From the NCBI GenBank assembly GCA_025963815.1, contig JAOQAA010000154.1:1-5655 (forward strand): a stretch of 5,655 nucleotides of DNA, in the 5' to 3' direction. Shown piece by piece: positions 1 to 4,340 of the stretch (position 1 is its first letter; every line of letters begins with the position of its first letter). Both the position numbers and the translations under genes were made by a program. The DNA is from Capsulimonas sp. Its GTDB lineage: Bacteria; Armatimonadota; Armatimonadia; Armatimonadales; Capsulimonadaceae. The notes under the pieces are model-generated. The model had not been told where the DNA came from. It saw only the letters and a program-made list of their open reading frames with translations, and did no database searches.

Positions 1-561
1 AAGTGTGCGCAGGGCGCGATGGGAGGAGCCGTAGTTGTCCGTCACCACGGCGTCGCCGCACACGCCCTCGGGAATACGATCGACACAGACCAGCGGGAAG
101 CCGGACCGGATGATCCGGTTCATTTGCGCGGTATTACGCGGCGCGCAGGTGGGGTAGCAGATGATGGCGTCCGCGAGGCTTCTCATCTGGTCGAGATAAT
201 CAGCCTCCCGCGCCGCATCGTTCCCGGTATCGCAAAAGAGCAGATGAACGGCGTCAGGCAGAGCAGAGCGTATTCCATGGATGTAATCGGCTTGCGGAAA
301 GTCGTTCGTGTGAAAGAACAGCATTCCGACCACGGACCGTTTTGCGGGCGCCGGCTCGGCCACCACGGTTCCCAAGCGACGCTTCCGAACCACCAGGCCG
401 CGGCGCTGAAGATCGTCCATGGCGCGATGGACCGTCATCCGGGCCACGCTCCACAAAGCCGCCAGCTCCTTTTCCGTGGGGAGACGATCCCCGGCGCTCA
501 GACCGCCGCATTCGATTTCATATTGGATCGATTGGGCAATTTCTTCCCATTTGGAGCGCAT
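1..561 (-). CDS. GntR-family transcriptional regulator with LacI-like effector domain (C-terminus cut off by window edge)
   Basis: This is a DNA-binding regulator that probably senses a sugar or related ligand. Read on the minus strand from the ATG at 561-559, it gives 187 codons and no stop before the window edge. Residues about 1-68 form a GntR winged helix-turn-helix: LPTEKELA at 27-34, then a recognition helix with RMTVHRA at 41-47 and a wing ending KRRLGTVV at 60-67. From about residue 75 it resembles the periplasmic-binding-protein fold of LacI regulators (VVGMLFF, then FPLVCVDR and a VVTDNYGSSHRAL stretch). This architecture is that of AraR of Bacillus. Full members are about 350 residues, so roughly half is present. 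The start is fixed by an in-frame TAG at 576-574 with no other start between. Its Shine-Dalgarno (AGGG in the upstream leader) is weak. The ligand cannot be told. An open frame on the opposite strand is a shadow. Confidence 0.93.
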   Translation of the reverse strand, partial: MRSKWEEIAQSIQYEIECGGLSAGDRLPTEKELAALWSVARMTVHRAMDDLQRRGLVVRKRRLGTVVAEPAPAKRSVVGMLFFHTNDFPQADYIHGIRSALPDAVHLLFCDTGNDAAREADYLDQMRSLADAIICYPTCAPRNTAQMNRIIRSGFPLVCVDRIPEGVCGDAVVTDNYGSSHRALRTL

Positions 562-568
562 TCGTGGA

Positions 569-634
569 TAACCCTAGACGAAGTGAGAGATAAAGAACAA
601 GGAACGTTCGGAGTGAAAAGAGGTTACCCTAGAC
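569..634. repeat. Pair of 11-bp direct repeats TWACCCTAGAC upstream of the GntR-type gene
   Basis: TAACCCTAGAC at 569-579 and TTACCCTAGAC at 624-634 differ at one base and lie 55 bp apart start to start, about five helical turns. On the minus strand they read GTCTAGGGTWA. The near copy overlaps the leader just 8 bp upstream of the regulator's ATG, and the far copy abuts the TTAAG array. CTAG is usually rare in bacterial DNA, so two conserved copies are notable. A role as a DNA-looping or autoregulatory operator for the regulator is inference. Confidence 0.5.
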
Positions 635-675
635 ATATTAAGTCAAAGTTAAGACCACATTAAGCTTTGGTTAAG
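635..675 (-). promoter_or_regulatory. Four tandem 11-bp-phased Pho-box-like repeats
   Basis: On the plus strand TTAAG occurs at 638, 649, 660 and 671, an exact 11-bp period. On the minus strand the four 8-bp units are CTTAACCA, CTTAATGT, CTTAACTT and CTTAATAT, each separated by 3 bp. Two units match the cyanobacterial Pho-box pattern PyTTAAPyPy(T/A) in full, and the other two miss it at one position. Direct repeats at 11 bp are typical of OmpR/PhoB-family response regulators, which bind head to tail. The array lies between divergent genes, so it could serve either one. It sits about -74 to -37 relative to the promoter proposed for the gene at 741, and it overlaps a TAATAT that might be a -10 for the regulator. 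The binding protein is inferred. Confidence 0.6.
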
Positions 676-705
676 ACCGGACGGCGGCGCGCGTTCAGGT
701 AAAAT
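671..705 (+). promoter_or_regulatory. Probable promoter of the small gene at 741
   Basis: A TAAAAT at 700-705 matches the sigma-70 -10 box at five of six positions. No good -35 box lies 17 bp upstream. The last TTAAG repeat (671-675) falls near the -41 to -37 region instead, the arrangement seen at activator-dependent PhoB/PhoP promoters. Transcription would start near 712 and leave a leader of about 29 nt. The -10 is visible; the activator dependence is inference. Confidence 0.45.
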
Positions 706-740
706 AGAAAGGCAGCGTCAATCGTATGAGGAGCGCAGAT

Positions 741-1094
741 ATGGACGAACAGTTGGAATTCGTGACGGACGCGCCGCCGGACGCGCCGCACGAGCAGCCC
801 GTGCAAACAAACCCGGCGGACGATCTCGCCCAGCAGTTCATGGCGTCGATGCGGCGCCAGCGCGAGATGTTTTTGAACGACAATTACCACTTGCGCGAAA
901 CGCATGTGCTCGTGCTGTACCCACAGCGCGAGGAGGCCATCGAGGACGGACGCGTTTACATCCAGGATATGGTGATGATCCCGAAGCTGGAAGCGTCGGA
1001 CGACCTTCCGCCCTTCGAGAGCCTTCCGGGAGACTGGCCGACGGGCGCAACCCGCGTCGTCCTGCGGACAGTTCTGGACAAACAGCGGTTATAA
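741..1094 (+). CDS. Small acidic protein of unknown function
   Basis: This gene encodes 117 residues that I do not recognise as any family. GAGGAG at 728-733 lies 7 nt before the ATG at 741. The in-frame ATG at 726 overlaps that ribosome-binding site and is therefore rejected. The first 30 residues are rich in Pro, Asp and Glu and probably disordered. A likely amphipathic helix follows (about 30-50, with MRRQR near 37-41). The rest alternates short hydrophobic strands (HVLVLYP, RVYIQDMVMI, TRVVLRTVL), suggesting a small alpha/beta domain. There is no signal peptide or membrane segment, so it is probably cytoplasmic. It is monocistronic: the stop codon lies within the terminator stem. The phased repeats upstream suggest response-regulator control. 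Codon phase, a good ribosome-binding site, promoter and terminator together argue it is a real gene. Confidence 0.8.
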   Translation: MDEQLEFVTDAPPDAPHEQPVQTNPADDLAQQFMASMRRQREMFLNDNYHLRETHVLVLYPQREEAIEDGRVYIQDMVMIPKLEASDDLPPFESLPGDWPTGATRVVLRTVLDKQRL

Positions 1095-1139
1095 CAAAAC
1101 AAAAGCCCCCGTGCAATGCGCAGGGGCTTTTGTTTTGTT
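1093..1139. terminator. Bidirectional intrinsic terminator between convergent genes
   Basis: A perfect 17-bp inverted repeat has its left arm at 1093-1109 (A/C-rich ending AAAAGCCCC) and its right arm at 1123-1139 (GGGGCTTTTGTTTTGTT). The 13-nt loop contains TGC and GCA that can extend pairing. A GGGGC core flanked by A-rich and T-rich tails gives a hairpin plus U-tract on both strands. It therefore ends both the gene at 741 and the Hsp20 gene. The TAA stop of the plus-strand gene (1092-1094) overlaps the base of the stem. Confidence 0.95.
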
Positions 1140-1158
1140 TGTATTCACTTGACGCGGG

Positions 1159-1686
1159 TTACGAGCGGTTTACCTCGACCTTGACCTGCTTCGGCTTCGC
1201 CGCCTCGCTCTTAGGCATCCGGAGGCGCAGCACGCCGTCCTTGTAATTTGCCTGTACTTTTGCCGTATCGATCTCGGCAGGCAAGTTGTAGGAAGCGCTG
1301 AATGTACCGGAAGCCATCGCCAGGCCGCCCCATGGGGTGTGCGATGTCACGCCTTCGGTCGACTCCATCAGTGGCTTGCGCTCGCCGCGAATGCTGATTG
1401 TGTCGGCCGACGCGGAGATATCGAAGCTGTCGTCGGCGAGACCAGGCGCGTAGAGATAGGCGATCAGTTCTTCAGCTGTCTCATAAAGCTCGATTTGCGG
1501 TTCGGACGGAGCCACGCCTTGAGCGCCGCGATCAATCGCGGAAAATGGACTGCGGAAGAAGCTGTCGAAGATCCGATCCATGACAGCCAAGTCGTTCCAA
1601 GGGTCGATGCGGCTAACGCCGCTAGATTGTGTGGTGGGGCGGACAGAGACGGAGCTGCCGCCACGACGAAGAGTTGGAAGAGCCAT
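1159..1686 (-). CDS. Hsp20/alpha-crystallin family small heat-shock protein
   Basis: This is an ATP-independent holdase chaperone that binds unfolding proteins in the cytoplasm for later refolding by DnaK/ClpB. At 175 residues it is slightly long for the family (usually 140-160). Residues 1-60 are a variable N-terminal arm with the typical WNDLAVMDRIFDSFF stretch (30-44). The alpha-crystallin domain spans about 62-159. It includes the conserved APGL (80-83), a strand ending ISIRGER (97-103), and the signature A-x4-GVLRLRMPK (146-159). The C-terminal tail carries VKV at 168-170, the I/V-x-I/V motif that joins dimers into oligomers. The start at 1686 is preceded by AAGGAG at 1702-1697, 10 nt upstream, a rather long spacing. 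The gene is monocistronic, convergent with the small gene and divergent from the hydrolase. Heat or stress induction is expected from the family; no CIRCE element is seen. Confidence 0.96.
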   Translation of the reverse strand: MALPTLRRGGSSVSVRPTTQSSGVSRIDPWNDLAVMDRIFDSFFRSPFSAIDRGAQGVAPSEPQIELYETAEELIAYLYAPGLADDSFDISASADTISIRGERKPLMESTEGVTSHTPWGGLAMASGTFSASYNLPAEIDTAKVQANYKDGVLRLRMPKSEAAKPKQVKVEVNRS

Positions 1687-1692
1687 TTCCGT

Positions 1693-1738
1693 AAATCTCC
1701 TTCAGTAGATGCAGTGTAAATTTTATAAGGGGAGATTT
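1693..1738 (-). promoter_or_regulatory. Inverted repeat pairing the Hsp20 Shine-Dalgarno with upstream DNA
   Basis: On the minus strand AAATCTCC (1738-1731) is the exact 8-nt complement of GGAGATTT (1700-1693), which contains the Hsp20 Shine-Dalgarno. A 30-nt gap separates the arms, and a further TT/AA pairing is possible across a two-C bulge. If the transcript starts upstream of 1738, the ribosome-binding site could be masked, as in RNA thermometers of small heat-shock genes. If it starts near 1715, the upstream arm is not transcribed and this reading fails. Confidence 0.3.
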
Positions 1739-1748
1739 CCCCAGTCGA
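1722..1748 (-). promoter_or_regulatory. Candidate Hsp20 promoter with a palindrome between -35 and -10
   Basis: On the minus strand TATAAA (1727-1722) makes a good -10. TCGACT (1748-1743) is a weak -35, 15 bp away; shifting it by one base gives 16 bp. The spacer is almost entirely a 14-bp near-perfect palindrome, 1729-1742, GGGGAAATCTCCCC on the minus strand, with six of seven pairs matching. A palindrome in the spacer is a classic repressor position. It matches neither CIRCE nor any heat-shock operator I know. If this promoter is used, transcription starts near 1715. Confidence 0.4.
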
Positions 1749-1912
1749 TATTTTCCCGCCGCCGAGACAGTTTAAACATGATGTGATCCTATTTCCTGTA
1801 TTCGCCAAGCCCCGCAAAAAAGCGCGCTAAGTCAGTCACACCCTTTGCGACATCCCCAGCAGGGAATCGCTTCCAAGCCGTCCAATCCTTACGGGAATGC
1901 GATTTCGATTTG

Positions 1913-1932
1913 CAAGAATGACGTCATTCTTG
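1913..1932. promoter_or_regulatory. Perfect 20-bp palindrome, probable operator of the hydrolase gene
   Basis: CAAGAATGACGTCATTCTTG is fully self-complementary: 10-bp arms, no spacer, centred on AC|GT. It ends 1 bp before the Shine-Dalgarno GGGAG (1934-1938) of the gene at 1944. Perfect even-numbered palindromes of this length are typical operators for dimeric LacI- or GntR-type repressors. AraR operators likewise centre on ACGT. There is no T-tract, so it is not a terminator. I find no convincing -35/-10 pair between 1743 and 1912. Repression by roadblock near the start codon is inference. Confidence 0.65.
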
Positions 1933-1943
1933 TGGGAGCTGCG

Positions 1944-4082
1944 ATGAAATTTGCCAAGCCGTGCGTTCTTCTGTCCGTTCTCCTGAGCGCATTGGCCGTT
2001 CGGTCAGGTCAGGCGTCGGATAATCGATTTCAGATCGTGGATCAGCTGGATTTTGGCGGCAAACGCGGCTTCGCTCTCAGCCTGGAAAATTGGGCGCCTG
2101 GGGATACTCCCTGCCCCTTGAACACCCTCAAGCTGATCTGGGGCGTTGGCGATGGGAAAGCCTTACACTTCCTGGCGCCGCCGGCGGGAGGATGGCAAGT
2201 CGACCACGATTACACGGTCCAGGCGACTGTTGACGCACAGGGCGCGCGTCTGGTGCTGGACGGCAAGACCGTCGCCGAAGACGACGCGGGACGCCTCACA
2301 CCGATCAGCAGGCCTCTCCTTGCCGGCGCGATCCCAGGCTGGGCGCATGGCCCCGCCGACTACTGGGTCGTGCTCAGTGAGGTGCATGTCACGCCGCAAT
2401 CTGGAAAGCCGCTGGCGTTTCAGTTCCCCGCCCTCTCTCCCTCGCTGATGCTGTTCGAACCGCAAACTCCCCAGCGCATGGAGAATTGGACCCTTGCTCC
2501 TGGACAATCTCTCACTGTTCAAGCCGTATTTCATCTTTCCCAGCCACCACCCGACCTTGCGCTTCTCGCGCCGCTGATCGATCGATATGGACAGGTCGCC
2601 GCCGCTTCCTGGCCTGGGAAGATTGTGCGGGACGCTGATCTGCGCCATGACGTCGCCGAAGAAGACCGGCGTCTTCAAGCATGGTCCGCTTCCCAGCGCG
2701 ATTACGATGCTTACGGCGGCTGGCGCAAGGTCGGCTGGCATGGCGCGAAATCCAGCGTGTTTCGCACGGTCCGGCATGCGGGAGTTTGGTGGCTCTTAAC
2801 TCCCGATGGAAACCCGTGTTTCTATACCGGCGTCTCCACAGCGCCCGCGTTGGAATGGGAGCGGACACCCATTACGGGCAGAGAAGGAATATTCGCCAAG
2901 CTGCCTCCCCGCGACGGGTCAATGGCGGCGGCGTGGGGAGGCGACTCCTGGGGCAAGGATCCGGGAACAGAGTCGCTCAGCTTCGCCACGGTAAATTTGG
3001 TCCGCAAATATGGCTCGGACTGGCGCAGTGTATTTCCGCGGCGCACAGCGCGCCGCTTGAAAGCATGGGGATTCTCCGGCCTTGGCAAGTGGAGCGACTT
3101 TCTTCCAGGAGTTCCTTCGCTCCCGGTACTCAGCCGAAGCGGTGTTCCCTCCCTCGCCGGACACCCGGACCAATTCGACGCCGCAATTCAGGAGAAGCTG
3201 CGCGCTGCGCTGGCGACGCAAATCGCGCCGCATCTTCATGACCCCACGGTCATCGCATGGTCGCTTGGGAATGAATACGACGAAATTATCCAAGGCGAGG
3301 AAATACGGCGGATCCTGACGATGGGCGCCGAGGTTCCAGCGAAGCGGGCGCTGACCGATGAAGCCATCGCCAGTCAATATCGCGGAGACGCCCCGAAGCT
3401 CTCCGCAGCATGGGGCGTGAAGGGATCTGGGGACGACGCCAAGTATGGCCCCGCGACCATCAAAGTTCCCGATGCGGATATCGAGGCGCTCCGCCGATTC
3501 TATGCGGACCGTTATTACGGCCTGGTGGAGCGAACCATGAAATCCCTGGACCCGCAGCATCTCTATGCTGGCTTCTGGATCGTGCCCGGCTGGTGGAAAA
3601 ACGAGGAAGATTGGCGGCTGATCGCACGTCACTGCGACTTGATCGGCTATGACAACTATGGCTTTGAGTTCGCCGACGCGCGTCTCAGCCGGCTGATTCG
3701 GGAAAGCGGAAAGCCCGTACTGTGCGGGGAATTTTCCTTTCCCCCGCAGTACGAGGGCAAACGCGGTTTCGGACATTACGATGCGGCATGGGCGCAAAAC
3801 GAGACGGACTCAGGACGCCTCTACACACGTTATACCGAAGCCGCGGCCCGCAATCCCTTCTGCGTGGGCGCGGCGTGGTTTCAGTACCGCGACGAGCCGG
3901 CGACGGGGCGAGGCCCCGGCCATGGCTCGGGCGCGGTGTACGGTGAGCACTATGCATTCGGCTTAGTAGATATTGCCGACAATCCCAAGTGGGCCCTGCT
4001 GGAGCCCATGCGCCGCGCCAATCTGGCGGCTCCCACTATACATCAAGAGTTTCGCAAACCAATCTCATCTCTCCACCCCTAG
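1944..4082 (+). CDS. Secreted GH50/agarase-like glycoside hydrolase with N-terminal beta-sandwich domain
   Basis: This encodes 712 residues of a clan GH-A, retaining type glycoside hydrolase. The start at 1944 has GGGAG 5 nt upstream and a clear Sec signal peptide (basic MKFAKP, hydrophobic core 8-19, probable cleavage after GQA at 24). A TTG 99 bp upstream in frame lacks these and is rejected. Residues about 28-165 look like a concanavalin/LamG-type sandwich, followed by a second beta-rich part. The catalytic TIM barrel starts near 275: GVWWLLTPDGNP at 280-291, KAWGFSGLGKWSD at 373-385, likely acid/base E444 in SLGNEYDE, likely nucleophile E596 in LCGEFSF, and WFQYRDEPATGR at 645-656. The two glutamates are about 150 residues apart, as in GH50 beta-agarases. 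The true substrate is unknown: GH50-like proteins outside marine bacteria need not cut agar. No terminator is evident downstream. Family call is firm; substrate is not. Confidence 0.88.
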   Translation: MKFAKPCVLLSVLLSALAVRSGQASDNRFQIVDQLDFGGKRGFALSLENWAPGDTPCPLNTLKLIWGVGDGKALHFLAPPAGGWQVDHDYTVQATVDAQGARLVLDGKTVAEDDAGRLTPISRPLLAGAIPGWAHGPADYWVVLSEVHVTPQSGKPLAFQFPALSPSLMLFEPQTPQRMENWTLAPGQSLTVQAVFHLSQPPPDLALLAPLIDRYGQVAAASWPGKIVRDADLRHDVAEEDRRLQAWSASQRDYDAYGGWRKVGWHGAKSSVFRTVRHAGVWWLLTPDGNPCFYTGVSTAPALEWERTPITGREGIFAKLPPRDGSMAAAWGGDSWGKDPGTESLSFATVNLVRKYGSDWRSVFPRRTARRLKAWGFSGLGKWSDFLPGVPSLPVLSRSGVPSLAGHPDQFDAAIQEKLRAALATQIAPHLHDPTVIAWSLGNEYDEIIQGEEIRRILTMGAEVPAKRALTDEAIASQYRGDAPKLSAAWGVKGSGDDAKYGPATIKVPDADIEALRRFYADRYYGLVERTMKSLDPQHLYAGFWIVPGWWKNEEDWRLIARHCDLIGYDNYGFEFADARLSRLIRESGKPVLCGEFSFPPQYEGKRGFGHYDAAWAQNETDSGRLYTRYTEAAARNPFCVGAAWFQYRDEPATGRGPGHGSGAVYGEHYAFGLVDIADNPKWALLEPMRRANLAAPTIHQEFRKPISSLHP

Positions 4083-4135
4083 GCATGGAATTGGTACAAT
4101 CCACATTCAAAATCAACTCCACGCTGGGACAATTC

Positions 4136-4154
4136 CTTAACAACTTCTTAACAA
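4136..4154 (+). promoter_or_regulatory. Pho-box-like direct repeat upstream of the phospholipase promoter
   Basis: CTTAACAA occurs twice, at 4136-4143 and 4147-4154, separated by 3 bp (11-bp period). The core TTAACA is the Bacillus PhoP half-site, and the 8-bp unit with 3-bp gap follows the cyanobacterial Pho-box pattern. A weaker unit, GTTAAATC at 4168-4175, lies 21 bp further on. The pair sits about 80 bp upstream of the predicted start of transcription. It resembles the array at 635-675, suggesting one regulator for both. Binding is inference. Confidence 0.55.
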
Positions 4155-4187
4155 TAAGCGCCCTTGTGTTAAATCTTGCACGTTTGC

Positions 4188-4216
4188 TTGACAGTTTGGC
4201 GCGTTGGCCTTATAGT
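4188..4216 (+). promoter_or_regulatory. Near-consensus sigma-70 promoter of the phospholipase gene
   Basis: A perfect -35 TTGACA (4188-4193), a 17-bp spacer and a -10 TATAGT (4211-4216, five of six) are present. Transcription would start near 4223, giving a leader of about 118 nt before the ATG at 4341. So the phospholipase is transcribed independently of the hydrolase upstream. Confidence 0.85.
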
Positions 4217-4222
4217 AGTGTT

Positions 4223-4340
4223 GTTCGCGCGGACGGGACTTGCAGAAGCGCGAGCGTTCGACCAAATCCGGAAGCGTCTCCCATGAGGAGTGCTAAGACC
4301 AGCCCACATAGCCGTGTGGTTACACAGAAAACGGAGAGAC
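4223..4340 (+). other. Long 5' leader of the phospholipase mRNA with a 5'-terminal hairpin
   Basis: TCGCGC (4225-4230) can pair with GCGCGA (4248-4253) around a 17-nt loop, placing a G/C-rich stem at the very 5' end of the transcript. A second short stem, CCACA/TGTGG (4304-4308 with 4315-4319), competes with GTGT/ACAC (4314-4317 with 4322-4325). I recognise no known riboswitch class. The 5' stem may simply protect the mRNA. GGAGAG at 4333-4338 is the ribosome-binding site. Confidence 0.35.

Noticed and set aside
602..609. GAACGTTC palindrome in the leader of the regulator gene as a half-copy of an ACGT-centred operator
   Set aside because: Only 8 bp are symmetric and the flanks do not match the 1913-1932 palindrome beyond the central ACGT; chance is likely.
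19..663. Long plus-strand open frame (214 codons) opposite the GntR-type gene
   Set aside because: It is the antisense shadow of the regulator. The minus strand encodes a clear GntR helix-turn-helix and LacI-like domain, while the plus frame resembles nothing and runs through the intergenic repeats.
1845..1943. Upstream TTG start that would add 33 residues to the hydrolase
   Set aside because: The extension has no ribosome-binding site, contains the operator palindrome, and would bury the signal peptide that begins cleanly at the ATG at 1944.
1687..1943. CIRCE or another known heat-shock element upstream of Hsp20
   Set aside because: No TTAGCACTC/GAGTGCTAA arms or sigma-32-like boxes are found in the interval.
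2919..3797. Long minus-strand open frame (292 codons) inside the hydrolase gene
   Set aside because: Shadow of the high-G+C coding strand; the plus frame carries the catalytic motifs.
4087..4136. Inverted repeat GGAATTG (4087-4093) / CAATTCC (4130-4136) and a small bulged hairpin at 4087-4102 just after the hydrolase stop
   Set aside because: A 36-nt loop for the first, a weak bulged stem for the second, and no T-tract for either, so I do not call a terminator.
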